Below, one piece after another: positions 16,202-25,046 of a stretch of 64,000 nt of DNA (within the stretch, counting starts at the first letter, position 1; the number at the start of each line of letters is the position of its first letter). Origin of the DNA: Marispirochaeta sp963667435 (GTDB lineage Bacteria; Spirochaetota; Spirochaetia; JC444; Marispirochaetaceae). A program made the translations under genes and the position numbers. Location of the stretch: contig OY763414.1 in assembly GCA_963667435.1 (NCBI GenBank), positions 930,001 through 994,000 of the forward strand. Direction: 5' to 3'. The notes under the pieces were generated by a model. It was not told where the DNA came from, did no database searches, and worked only from the letters and a program-made list of their open reading frames with translations.

Positions 16202-18338
16202 TTTTCTTAAAACTGTTGAAATATTCAAATCCCTTGATCGCTACGAACTGGATAATCTTTCTGCTTTTCTTACCCGCAGGGCTATTTATCAGGATGAAGT
16301 TCTTTTTCATGAAGGAGACGAAGGCGACGAGCTGTACATCGTGTATAAAGGAAAACTGGGAATCTCGGTGGAACTTCCCAGCGGAGACTATGTAGAAGTT
16401 GCGGAATTCGGCCCCGGTGATTTCTTCGGTGAAATGAGTATATTCCAGAAAGAACCCCGCTCTGCCGCCTGTGTGGTAAAGGAAGACGGAGTACTTCTAT
16501 CACTCAAGGCGAATGACTTTTTCCGTCTCGGCGATACCCGTCCGCAGACCTCAATCCGTATTATTCACAGAATGCTGGATATAACAGTCAACCGGCTTCG
16601 TAATACGAATGGATTGCTTTCGGATATGGTCCAATGGGGAGAAGAAGCAAGTCGCAGAGCAGCAACGGATGAACATACAGGGCTCTATAACCGGGAGTTC
16701 TTTGATACTACCCTGAAACAGCGGCTGAGAGAGAGCAGAAGACGCAAAGAACCCCTCTGTCTATCTATGATCGATCTTGACAGATTCGGTAAGCTTAATA
16801 AACAATACGGAGAAGCCCTGTGTGATCTTATTTTAAAAAAGTGTGCCGAAGTTTTCCAGAGCGTTTTTTCAGAACGGGATATAATAGCCCGCTATGGTGG
16901 TGATGAGTTTGCCGTTATCCTTCCGGGCAGATCCATCACTGAAGCTGCGGAGCTCTGCACAGCTGTTTGCCGCAATATCCGACAGGTGACAATGCAGGAT
17001 AATTCCGGGCATCCGATTATTCTGACAACAAGCATCGGAGTGGCGTCGGTTCAGAGCCAGAAGATATCCGGCACGGAACTGATTCGAAGAGCAGATGAAG
17101 CATTGTACCAGGCGAAGGAGGCAGGCAAGGATCGGTCAGTCTGCTACGGGGTAAAAAAGGACAAGCCTATGAAAAAGTCGGACATTACCAGTATTGCAGC
17201 TAAAAACAAAATAATCAGAAATATCGCCGGAGCCATGCAGGAAGGGGATACTTTTCTTATCCTGGGCCACCATAATCCTGATGAAGACTGTATAGCCTCT
17301 ATGGTTTCCATCTCACTGATGCTTAAGAAGCTGAATAAAAGTGTATTTATACTTCTTACGGAAGAGGTTCATGAACGATATCATTACCTGCTGAACATCT
17401 GTCGCTACAACGCCATCCGTATCATTTCTGACTGCAGTGAAGTGGATGAACATTTTGATACAATCTGCGTAGTGGATACACCGAAACCTGCAATGCTACA
17501 AACATGCCCTTCGGCGGACAAACTGCTGAAATCGCCTGAAATCCGGCTGATTGAGTTTGACCACCACCTGGCGGCTGATTCAGCCTATATAGCACCCCTG
17601 CCCTATGCACTCGTGGCGGATGCGTCATCCACCTGTGAACACATAGGATACCTTGCCCTGAAGATGTGTCTGCGCCCGGAACTGGCGGGAGATATTGACC
17701 TGAAAAATCTTTTTACCCGCAACTTTGTACTGGCGGTACTCACCGGGATTGTCGGTGATTCAAAAATGGGGAAATACATAAAAAACAGAAAAGAGCAGTG
17801 GTACTACGATCTGTTTTCAACTACATTCGCTCATCTATTGGAGGAAACAACCGAAAAAGGTTCGTCCAATCTTTCGACCATAGATGAGGTCTTTGATGAG
17901 ATTACCCGGCTCTCAAGGCTTGAAGAACTCTGCTTCTCCTGGTTCATGGAAGATATCGGAAAAACAAAATTTGTCCATTACAGCCTTCTTCCCCAGAAAC
18001 ATACCAACCCTCTACCGCCTGAAATAGATCTGGATCTGCTGATAAACACCGCCAGAGCCGTTACTGATTCAATGGCGGAAAAGAGTGGTAAGCTTGGAAT
18101 GGTAGCCTATTACGACCCGCTGGAAAAAAGTGATCTGATTCAGTTCAGACTTCGCCGCAGCCATACCTACAGGGGGCTGGATCTGCGTAACATACTCTCC
18201 GAGGCAGGAATTACCAACGGAGGCGGCCATGAAGGTGCAGTAGGTTTCCGAATACCCCGTTCCGAAGTACCCAACCTCCAGACCTTCGTTGACTCTCTAA
18301 TTCGTATAATCGAAGGACTTGCAGAAAATCCTGTTTAA
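16188..18338 (+). CDS. cNMP-binding / GGDEF / DHH-DHHA1 fusion protein
   Basis: About 716 aa with three modules. Residues 1-135 are a cNMP-binding fold (EGDEGDELYIVYKGKLGI, GDFFGEMSIFQKEPRSAACV). Residues about 160-325 form an intact GGDEF domain (RYGGDEFAVILPG, IGVASV), predicted to make c-di-GMP; no RxxD inhibitory site precedes it. Residues about 335-716 are a DHH/DHHA1 phosphoesterase: LGHHNPDEDCIAS, EFDHHLAADS, TNGGGHEGAVGF. DHH enzymes cleave cyclic dinucleotides or nano-RNA. TTG 16188 is preferred, with GGAGAAGAGG 6 bases before it; TTG 16167 is possible. It overlaps the upstream cNMP/GGDEF gene and converges with the PilZ-like gene by 4 bp. GdpP joins PAS, GGDEF and DHH similarly, but as a membrane protein. 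Confidence 0.85.
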   Translation: MIRFDFLKTVEIFKSLDRYELDNLSAFLTRRAIYQDEVLFHEGDEGDELYIVYKGKLGISVELPSGDYVEVAEFGPGDFFGEMSIFQKEPRSAACVVKEDGVLLSLKANDFFRLGDTRPQTSIRIIHRMLDITVNRLRNTNGLLSDMVQWGEEASRRAATDEHTGLYNREFFDTTLKQRLRESRRRKEPLCLSMIDLDRFGKLNKQYGEALCDLILKKCAEVFQSVFSERDIIARYGGDEFAVILPGRSITEAAELCTAVCRNIRQVTMQDNSGHPIILTTSIGVASVQSQKISGTELIRRADEALYQAKEAGKDRSVCYGVKKDKPMKKSDITSIAAKNKIIRNIAGAMQEGDTFLILGHHNPDEDCIASMVSISLMLKKLNKSVFILLTEEVHERYHYLLNICRYNAIRIISDCSEVDEHFDTICVVDTPKPAMLQTCPSADKLLKSPEIRLIEFDHHLAADSAYIAPLPYALVADASSTCEHIGYLALKMCLRPELAGDIDLKNLFTRNFVLAVLTGIVGDSKMGKYIKNRKEQWYYDLFSTTFAHLLEETTEKGSSNLSTIDEVFDEITRLSRLEELCFSWFMEDIGKTKFVHYSLLPQKHTNPLPPEIDLDLLINTARAVTDSMAEKSGKLGMVAYYDPLEKSDLIQFRLRRSHTYRGLDLRNILSEAGITNGGGHEGAVGFRIPRSEVPNLQTFVDSLIRIIEGLAENPV

Positions 18339-19291
18339 CTCTTCTTCTCTGCCGTAATATGCATAAATTTTACAAACACCTCTTTTCTGTCCAGCGACTC
18401 TGCCCTGACCTCACCATTAACCCAGATCCCGCCGGGTTTATCGTGATGCGAGAAGAAGATCCTGAGGTCCCTGAAGCGGGTAAGCATCCCGCCGGGATTT
18501 TCTATAAAAGCCCCGTTGCGGGTAATTCGGTAAAGAGAGGTTTTAACCGGAGCACTTTCAGATCCGTCAATTTTAATAAAAACCTTGAAATCCCTGTTGC
18601 TTTTCCTGGCAGATAATTCACCCCAGCGCCTTGTGGGAATCTCATCTGAGTGCTTTAAAACAAGTCTTTGTGCACTGCCTTTCTCCGCAGGATGGGTAAC
18701 AAAAGCGAGAATACCCGTACGATGCGGAACATGTATAACCAGTGACTGATCCTGTACCGGAAGAGAAGCGCCTTCCAGAACAAAGCTATCCCTGGAAGTT
18801 TCCGTAACCCTGGCGTCAAAGATTTTACCCGTTGATGCTTCAAGCTTTACAGGTGTGCCCGGAACAAGATTTATCGTGCCCTCCTTAGACTTCTCTGCCG
18901 CAGGGGCAAGGAATCCGGCTTTCTCCCCGACCCTCTGCATCATTGCCGGGTTGCATGCTGTCTTCTTCCTTTTTTTCAGTTCTTCACAACAATTATGAAA
19001 TGTATTTTCATTGCTGACGATCAGGTACTTTTTCCAGGGTTTGTCCAGGCAGCCGGAAAGAGAGTCTATAAAATCCAGCTCGTTTATGGTGAGATCAAGA
19101 ACTCTTATCCTGTCACGGTACAGCCGAAGTGCAAGCCGTCTGTTTGCCGTTACCTGCCTGCGCTTTACAACAACCGCGGCTATCATCAGGAAAATAAGAA
19201 AACCCGCAAGTATGCTGATGCCAACACTGACATAGCCAGGACTTTTCTGAAAACCCTGAGCAAGAGCCTGTATAAAATCAACAATAGACAT
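18335..19291 (-). CDS. PilZ-like membrane-anchored protein (YcgR-type layout)
   Basis: 318 aa. One transmembrane helix lies near residues 20-42 (VSVGISILAGFLIFLMIAAV), followed by a cytoplasmic linker. A YcgR-N-like beta domain starts about residue 140 (PGTPVKLEASTGKIFDARVT), and a C-terminal PilZ-like domain begins about residue 225. The RxxxR c-di-GMP motif is seen in ARKSNRDFKVFIK, and ITRNGAFIEN occupies the usual (D/N)xSxxG position. It lies convergent to the GGDEF fusion, so c-di-GMP binding is a reasonable inference. A flagellar-brake role is possible but unproven. Confidence 0.6.
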   Translation of the reverse strand: MSIVDFIQALAQGFQKSPGYVSVGISILAGFLIFLMIAAVVVKRRQVTANRRLALRLYRDRIRVLDLTINELDFIDSLSGCLDKPWKKYLIVSNENTFHNCCEELKKRKKTACNPAMMQRVGEKAGFLAPAAEKSKEGTINLVPGTPVKLEASTGKIFDARVTETSRDSFVLEGASLPVQDQSLVIHVPHRTGILAFVTHPAEKGSAQRLVLKHSDEIPTRRWGELSARKSNRDFKVFIKIDGSESAPVKTSLYRITRNGAFIENPGGMLTRFRDLRIFFSHHDKPGGIWVNGEVRAESLDRKEVFVKFMHITAEKKS

Positions 19292-19394
19292 TATCAGCTA
19301 CCCCCCGGTAGGTGTAAAATCATCACCCATTATAACAGAAAAAACCTTTTCGGCGGTAATAGACAGAGAAAACCCGGCTCCTTAGAATATAACC

Positions 19395-20606
19395 ATGAAG
19401 AAGACCGCAGTTATAGGAGCAGGACCGGCAGGTTTTATGGCCGCTATTCACGCCGCCGATTGCGGAGAAGCCGTTCTCTTTGAAAAAATGGGTTCTCCCG
19501 CACGAAAGCTGCTTATAAGCGGTTCAGGTCAATGTAACATCACCCATACAGGTACTCCCGGAGAGTTTACTGAGCACTACGGTAATGCGGGAAGATTCCT
19601 TAAACCTGCCCTGTTCGCTTTCTCCCCTGAGGCTCTAATTCAGTTTTTCTCGGCTGCAGGGGTCCGGCTTACAACCGAGGAAAACGGAAAAATATTTCCT
19701 GCCAGTCGTAAAGCACGGGATATTCTGCAGGTCCTGAAAAAAGCTGCCGAAGATAGAGGGGTTAAAATACTAACCACAGTTGATGTCCAAAGCATCCAGT
19801 CAGCATCCGGCGGATTCTATCTTGTAACGCCCCGTCGCAGGGAAGGACCTTTTACCAACGTAGTTATCGCAGGAGGGGGAAAGTCATACCCAACCACCGG
19901 TTCTAATGGAAGCGGCTGCAGACTGGCGGAAGCAATGGGGCACACAATCATAGACCAGCGGCCTGCCCTGACTGATATTCGTATAAAAGAATTCTCCCTC
20001 GGGAAAGCCTCCGGCTCTTCCTATGCAGATATACACCTTACCAGAATCTCAACAAGATCTCCCGTACTCAGCATAGAGGGGGATCTGCTGATAACCCACA
20101 GAGGCTTTTCCGGTCCGCTTATTCTGGATAACTCACGCTTTATGGAACCCGGAGACAAGGTTGTCCCCGATTTTTGCGGCCTTGGAGAAGATGCAGACAA
20201 ACACCTCCGGGACTATTGTAACCGCGAAGGAAACCGGCGCACAGGCAGCCTGGGCACCATGTTTAAAGCAAGTGCTGCACTTTTTAGTCTGCTTATGGAT
20301 GAAATCGGAATAGATACCTCCATGAAACTTGCAGAAGTATCCCGGAATCATCGAAAAGCCATCCTTTCCGCACTCAGGGAGAAGGAGTATGAGATTCAGA
20401 GCATGGGCGATTTTTCCACCGCCATGGCCACTGCCGGAGGGGTTTCAAGAAACGAGATAAACCCGAAAACCATGGAAAGCAGAATTGTCGATGGACTCTA
20501 CTTTGCAGGTGAGATGATTGATATTGACGGTGATACCGGAGGATACAACCTGCAGGCGGCATTTTCTACGGGTGTTCTTGCTGGTCGGTCTATCTGTAAA
20601 AAGTAG
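19395..20606 (+). CDS. NAD(P)/FAD-dependent oxidoreductase, BaiN/HI0933 family
   Basis: 403 aa flavoprotein. The N-terminal FAD motif is AVIGAGPAGFMAA; the family signature KLLISGSGQCNITH follows near residue 37. The second motif VVIAGGGKSYPTTGSNGSG and the C-terminal TAGGVSRNEINPKTMES and GGYNLQAAFSTG complete the FAD site. The physiological substrate of this family is generally unknown. The gene is monocistronic and starts shortly after a divergent PilZ-like gene. Confidence 0.88.
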   Translation: MKKTAVIGAGPAGFMAAIHAADCGEAVLFEKMGSPARKLLISGSGQCNITHTGTPGEFTEHYGNAGRFLKPALFAFSPEALIQFFSAAGVRLTTEENGKIFPASRKARDILQVLKKAAEDRGVKILTTVDVQSIQSASGGFYLVTPRRREGPFTNVVIAGGGKSYPTTGSNGSGCRLAEAMGHTIIDQRPALTDIRIKEFSLGKASGSSYADIHLTRISTRSPVLSIEGDLLITHRGFSGPLILDNSRFMEPGDKVVPDFCGLGEDADKHLRDYCNREGNRRTGSLGTMFKASAALFSLLMDEIGIDTSMKLAEVSRNHRKAILSALREKEYEIQSMGDFSTAMATAGGVSRNEINPKTMESRIVDGLYFAGEMIDIDGDTGGYNLQAAFSTGVLAGRSICKK

Positions 20607-20620
20607 ATTGATTATTCCTG

Positions 20621-21013
20621 CTACTTGTCCGAAGGTGGAAACAGCAGAAAAAGTACAGCTACCAGAAGCCCAAAGCCGGTATACAGAACAATAAAAAACC
20701 AGTCCGGCAAATCGTAAAACATGAAGCTTTTGATAATCCGGCCGACGAATGTAATATCACCCTCAGCTCGCTGCCCGGCAAGAAGCCGCAGACGGTACTC
20801 CCATACCGTAAGAGGACACAGCATCCCGACTAAAGCCTCGAAGGCAACAAAAAGTACAGATATTAAATGTGCAAAACGAAAAAACCTTTTGCGTATGCCC
20901 TTCCATTTCAGTATTCCGCCGAGGAGAATGATAAATGCCCCCCCGACGGTAAACAGAAGAAAACAAAAATGTACAATAAGTATTGCATCTGCCAGAAATG
21001 CGTATACATTCAC
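20621..21013 (-). CDS. DUF2784 family membrane protein
   Basis: 130 aa with four hydrophobic helices. The family feature MLCPLTVWEYRLRLLAGQ is at about residues 64-81, with a short gap and a C-terminal helix ending PPSDK. Function unknown. It ends 14 bp from the convergent flavoprotein gene and follows the cupredoxin gene by 22 bp on the same strand. Confidence 0.75.
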   Translation of the reverse strand: MNVYAFLADAILIVHFCFLLFTVGGAFIILLGGILKWKGIRKRFFRFAHLISVLFVAFEALVGMLCPLTVWEYRLRLLAGQRAEGDITFVGRIIKSFMFYDLPDWFFIVLYTGFGLLVAVLFLLFPPSDK

Positions 21014-21035
21014 ACCGCTATTTTAGCAGATACAC

Positions 21036-21410
21036 TTATTCAACCACAATAAAGCGGCCCCACATTCCCATAGCCCGATGATTTCCTACGCTGCAATAAA
21101 ACTCAAAACTGCCGTCAATATCCGCAGTAAACTCTATAGTTTGAGACTTCCCTCCGGAAATTTTAGCCGTTGCAGCATTAAATTCATCAAGCACCCAGTC
21201 ATGAAAACCACCGCCGTTTTTAAAAGTCAGTCTAACTGTATCTCCCTTCTTTACGATGATTTCTGAAGGAATGAAGGTAAATCCTTCGTTGGTTACCGTT
21301 ATCTCCTTTAAGCCCGGGCCGGTATCCGAAAGATCAATCTTGTCCTGAGCAACAAGGGGCGAGAGCGTTGTCATCAGCAACGCAAATAATATTACTGCTT
21401 TCATGTGCAT
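21036..21410 (-). CDS. Cupredoxin (plastocyanin-like) exported protein
   Basis: 124 aa with a cleavable signal peptide (MKAVILFALLMTTLSPLVAQ). The mature domain carries type 1 copper ligands: His in GGFHDWVLDEF, then Cys, His and Met in FYCSVGNHRAMGMWGRFIV. It should be a periplasmic electron carrier. ATG 21410 is used because AGGTGAG lies 12 bases upstream; ATG 21404 is an alternative. Confidence 0.85.
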   Translation of the reverse strand: MHMKAVILFALLMTTLSPLVAQDKIDLSDTGPGLKEITVTNEGFTFIPSEIIVKKGDTVRLTFKNGGGFHDWVLDEFNAATAKISGGKSQTIEFTADIDGSFEFYCSVGNHRAMGMWGRFIVVE

Positions 21411-21435
21411 AAATTCTTTATTCTCACCTTTTTTG

Positions 21436-21924
21436 TCAAGTTTTTTTATACATTAGAACAAGCATAGCTCCTGTTCCTGCTGCCGCTGCAACAAGATACT
21501 GATATACCAACAACACAGGAACCGTCCAGGAGAGAAGTCCTGCAGTTATCTGCAATATGCCGCCGGCAATGAGTAAACGTGGTGGCCACCATAGAGCATT
21601 CAGCAAAAATGCTGCGCCCATAAGAATAAGCCAGAACGGTCCGAGGTAACTTATAAGGAACATCAGAGGTTCCCAGAGAAAGGCCAGAAAAGATGTTCCC
21701 ATTCCTGCGGCCAGTACAAGAACCCACAACAGCATGATCCTACGCATTTTTGGAGACTTCATAGGCATAAACAGAGCCATGGGAATAATCCCTGCAATAG
21801 TCAATCCCAGCCACACCCAGTTAACCCGGGGATCCGGCCAGAAATAAGTAAGCAGCCAGCCGGAGAGTTCAATTACAGCCCAGATAAAAAAAACAATACG
21901 CGGTTTTGTCCAGAATTTTCTCAT
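21436..21924 (-). CDS. Hypothetical five-helix membrane protein
   Basis: 162 aa, strongly hydrophobic with about five membrane segments, rich in Trp in the first two (WAVIELSGWLLTYFWPDPRVNWVW). No domain is recognised. It precedes the cupredoxin gene on the same strand by 25 bp and may share its transcript, so an accessory role in copper or electron transfer is possible but not supported further. Confidence 0.65.
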   Translation of the reverse strand: MRKFWTKPRIVFFIWAVIELSGWLLTYFWPDPRVNWVWLGLTIAGIIPMALFMPMKSPKMRRIMLLWVLVLAAGMGTSFLAFLWEPLMFLISYLGPFWLILMGAAFLLNALWWPPRLLIAGGILQITAGLLSWTVPVLLVYQYLVAAAAGTGAMLVLMYKKT

Positions 21925-21965
21925 ACCATGAATATACTAAACTTTTTCTGTCAGGTTTATCTCTC

Positions 21966-21994
21966 TTGCGTTCATTTGCCCGATTGACTATATT
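21966..21994 (+). promoter_or_regulatory. cvfB promoter, probably giving a leaderless mRNA
   Basis: TATATT at 21989-21994 lies 17 bp after TTGCGT (21966-21971). The expected start, 7 bases after the -10, is the A of the ATG at 22001. No SD is present. Confidence 0.4.
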
Positions 21995-22000
21995 AGGCCA

Positions 22001-22849
22001 ATGATAACTCTTGGCGTTCCCCTTATCGGGACTGTAAAAAGCATCGGCAACGGCAGCTGTATTCTGTCTGTAGAAGGAACAGATGTACCCATGAACATCT
22101 GGGAACTTCCGCCAAAAAGTAAACCCGGTAAAGAGTTCACCGTTTTTGTCTACAACGATTCAAAAGAGAGCCTCAAAGCAACCAGGCAGACCCCCCTGGC
22201 TAAGCTCAATGATTTTGCCGTACTCACAGTCAAGGAAGTAAAACCCTGGGGAGCTTTTCTGGAATGGGGGATTCAGAAAGATCTGTTCCTTCCCCAGAGA
22301 GAACAAAACAGCCCGGTCAGAGAGCTGCAGAAGATTATTATACGTGTCATTATGGACCATGAGCAAACAGGTCTGATTGCCACTTCAAAACTGGATTCTC
22401 ACTTTAAGTATGATACTTCCGGACTTAACAATGGAGATGATGTGGAAATGCTGGTATTTGCCAGTACAAAACTTGGATACCCGGTAGTAGTGAATAACTC
22501 CTACCGGGGGATGCTTTACAGAAATGAAGTATTTACCACCCTTGAAATCGGGGAGAAAGTCACCGGAATAATAAAGAATATTCGTGAGGACGGCAGACTT
22601 GACTGTTCCCTGCAGCAGGTTGGCTTCGTACCAGCGATGGAGGACGCCAGGGAGACAATTCTTAAAACTCTGAAGTCATTTAACGGCTTTCTTCCTCTTC
22701 ACGATAAAAGCAGTCCGGATGAAATAGCGTCAATTCTTGCCATGAGCAAGAAGAATTTCAAAAGAGCCCTGGGGATATTATATAAAGAGAGAATTGTACG
22801 AATCGACAAAGATGGTATCAGCCTGAACAGGAGCAATAAATCCGGGTAG
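22001..22849 (+). CDS. CvfB-like S1 RNA-binding protein
   Basis: 282 aa. It has S1-type OB folds: an N-terminal region (LGVPLIGTVKSIGNGSCILS), a clear S1 repeat near residues 65-130 (VLTVKEVKPWGAFLEWGIQK) and another near 180-210 (GEKVTGIIKNIREDGRLDCS). A C-terminal winged helix ends it (SILAMSKKNFKRALGILYKE). CvfB proteins bind RNA and influence virulence or translation in firmicutes. The gene is monocistronic with no SD before its ATG. Confidence 0.82.
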   Translation: MITLGVPLIGTVKSIGNGSCILSVEGTDVPMNIWELPPKSKPGKEFTVFVYNDSKESLKATRQTPLAKLNDFAVLTVKEVKPWGAFLEWGIQKDLFLPQREQNSPVRELQKIIIRVIMDHEQTGLIATSKLDSHFKYDTSGLNNGDDVEMLVFASTKLGYPVVVNNSYRGMLYRNEVFTTLEIGEKVTGIIKNIREDGRLDCSLQQVGFVPAMEDARETILKTLKSFNGFLPLHDKSSPDEIASILAMSKKNFKRALGILYKERIVRIDKDGISLNRSNKSG

Positions 22850-22912
22850 GACTATGAGGAAGCTTTGTTGATTTCCAGTTCCATTTTCCCAAAATTACAG
22901 TGTGGCTTTCGC

Positions 22913-25042
22913 ATGAAACTTCGAGAGACACGGTTAATAATTCTTTCAGCTGCATTTCTCATATCCGCAGGAACATCCGTTTTTTCAGATACCCCTCAAA
23001 AAACCATCATGATTCTTAACTCCTATCACAGCGGGTATCTCTGGTCAGATTCGATTGTTCAGGGCATACAGTCTGTTATTCCGCCGGAAATGCAGATTTC
23101 CATAGAGTATATGGATACAAAGCGCTACAGCTATGAAAGAATGGAGCCTCATATTCTTGAATTCCTGAAGGAGAAATGCAAAGCGCGACCTCCCGCTGGC
23201 ATTATTTCCACTGACGATAATGCCCTCACCTTCCTGCTTGCTCATCACGATGAAATTTTTCCTGATATTCCTCTTGTTTTCTGCGGGGTAAACCAGCCGC
23301 CGGAAGAGCTGCATCTTCACAGGGATCACATTACAGGCCTGTTCGAGAATAACGAACACCGGGAGACCCTGCTTACAGCATTACGACTGCTGCCTGAGAC
23401 AAAAAGGATTTACTTTATCAATGACAATACTGTAAGCGGCGTTCTGCAATACAACAAAATCCGTGCCATTGCGGAAACTGATCTTTCTCACATTGAAACG
23501 GTCTTTTTGAATGAAGACCGGGGGATTAATCTTGATCGCATTAATACAGCCCTGAAAGATGCTCCACCCCATAGTATTGTCTATTTTGCAGATCTGAATC
23601 TTGATGACAAGAACATCCCCATCGACTACAGAATTGTACTGCCGGAGCTTACCCGTAAATACCCACTGCCTTTTTTTGCTTCAATTGAAAGTTATATTAA
23701 CTACGGAATAGTCGGAGGAAAGGTTACATCCGGGTTTTACCAGGGAGAGTTAGCCACACATATGCTTATAGAGTCCCTCTCCGGGACTCCCGCATCCGAA
23801 ATCCCGATAGAAAGCACCCTGCCGAATAAGTATATTTTTAATACGGAACAACTGAAACGCTTCGGAATACCCCGGAAAAATCTTCCGGAAAACAGTATCC
23901 TGTTAAACAACGAACAGTCTGTATTTATGCAGGCGCTGGTATGGATTCTGCCTGCATTCCTGTTAGCACTTTTTTTCTTCTTTCTTGCAACAGCACTTTT
24001 ATTTAACATGTACCGCAGAAGAACAGCGGAAAAAGCCCTGGCATATGAACAGATGCTGTTCCGATCTATGCTGGATAACATTCCCGACCACATCTACTTC
24101 AAGGATCGGGAAGGTAAGTACCTGAAAATTAATGCCGCCATGGCAAGCTATTTCGGCATAGCCAATCCGGAGGAGGCAGAGGGTCGTACAAATGAACAAT
24201 TTCTACCACCGGAATATGCCGCCTATATGAAAAAAATTGAAGACGAGATTCTTACAAAATCTCACTCTGTAAGGGTTGAGGAAGCCTCTTTTTCTATTGA
24301 AGGGAAACCTCTCCGCTGGGAATCTAATATTAAAATTCCAATTATAAATGAGGATGGCATAACCATTGGAACCATGGGGGTTTCCAGGGATATTTCACAG
24401 CTTAAAACCACTCAGGAAGAGCTTGAGAAATCACTGTATGAAAAAGAAGTTCTCCTGAGGGAAGTGCATCATCGGGTAAAAAACAACCTTACCATGATTG
24501 TAAGTCTGATCAGCCTGCAGGAGGGAGATATTGAGAGCAGAAAAACATTATCCTTTTATACTTCCTTGAGAAACCGAATTCATTCCATATCGCTGATTCA
24601 TGAAAAGATTTACAAAAGCAATGATTTCACAAGAATAAATCTCAAGGAATATATAGAAGACCTCTCCGGGTCGATTACAGCCGCGGTTGGCGGCCAGTTT
24701 TCTGACCTCACTATTGATATTAAAGTAGATAACACCTCATTGGTTCTGGAGAAAGCAATTCCGACAGGCATTATTCTTAATGAACTGATTACCAACTCCC
24801 TGAAACACGGTTTTACCAGGGGAGGTAAAAACATCCTGTCCATATCGGCCAAACGTAATAAAACCGAATTGACTCTGACAATTACAGATAACGGTAACGG
24901 GTACCCGGAATCACTCGATCCCGGAAAAACCCAGTCTTTGGGTTTCAGGCTCATACATGCACTTACTGCTCAGCTTGAAGGGAATTTTTCCTGGCGGAAC
25001 AAAAATGGCGCACAGAGCAGTATCACATTTCCTCTGGAATAG
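22913..25042 (+). CDS. Sensor histidine kinase with ABC-substrate-binding-like sensor, PAS and HisKA_2
   Basis: 709 aa. A signal peptide (MKLRETRLIILSAAFLISAG) leads to a periplasmic domain of the ABC-substrate-binding-like type (TIMILNSYHSGYLWSDSIVQ, then VDTI-like repeats; about residues 25-330). One transmembrane helix is near 345-370, followed by a PAS domain with SMLDNIPDHIYFKDREGKYL. The HisKA_2 phospho-acceptor is in LREVHHRVKNNLTMIVSLIS, and HATPase boxes include NELITNSLKHGF and DNGNGYPESL. It lacks a neighbouring response regulator. ATG 22913 is chosen at the signal peptide; the frame is open upstream. Confidence 0.88.
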   Translation: MKLRETRLIILSAAFLISAGTSVFSDTPQKTIMILNSYHSGYLWSDSIVQGIQSVIPPEMQISIEYMDTKRYSYERMEPHILEFLKEKCKARPPAGIISTDDNALTFLLAHHDEIFPDIPLVFCGVNQPPEELHLHRDHITGLFENNEHRETLLTALRLLPETKRIYFINDNTVSGVLQYNKIRAIAETDLSHIETVFLNEDRGINLDRINTALKDAPPHSIVYFADLNLDDKNIPIDYRIVLPELTRKYPLPFFASIESYINYGIVGGKVTSGFYQGELATHMLIESLSGTPASEIPIESTLPNKYIFNTEQLKRFGIPRKNLPENSILLNNEQSVFMQALVWILPAFLLALFFFFLATALLFNMYRRRTAEKALAYEQMLFRSMLDNIPDHIYFKDREGKYLKINAAMASYFGIANPEEAEGRTNEQFLPPEYAAYMKKIEDEILTKSHSVRVEEASFSIEGKPLRWESNIKIPIINEDGITIGTMGVSRDISQLKTTQEELEKSLYEKEVLLREVHHRVKNNLTMIVSLISLQEGDIESRKTLSFYTSLRNRIHSISLIHEKIYKSNDFTRINLKEYIEDLSGSITAAVGGQFSDLTIDIKVDNTSLVLEKAIPTGIILNELITNSLKHGFTRGGKNILSISAKRNKTELTLTITDNGNGYPESLDPGKTQSLGFRLIHALTAQLEGNFSWRNKNGAQSSITFPLE

Positions 25043-25046
25043 AGTC

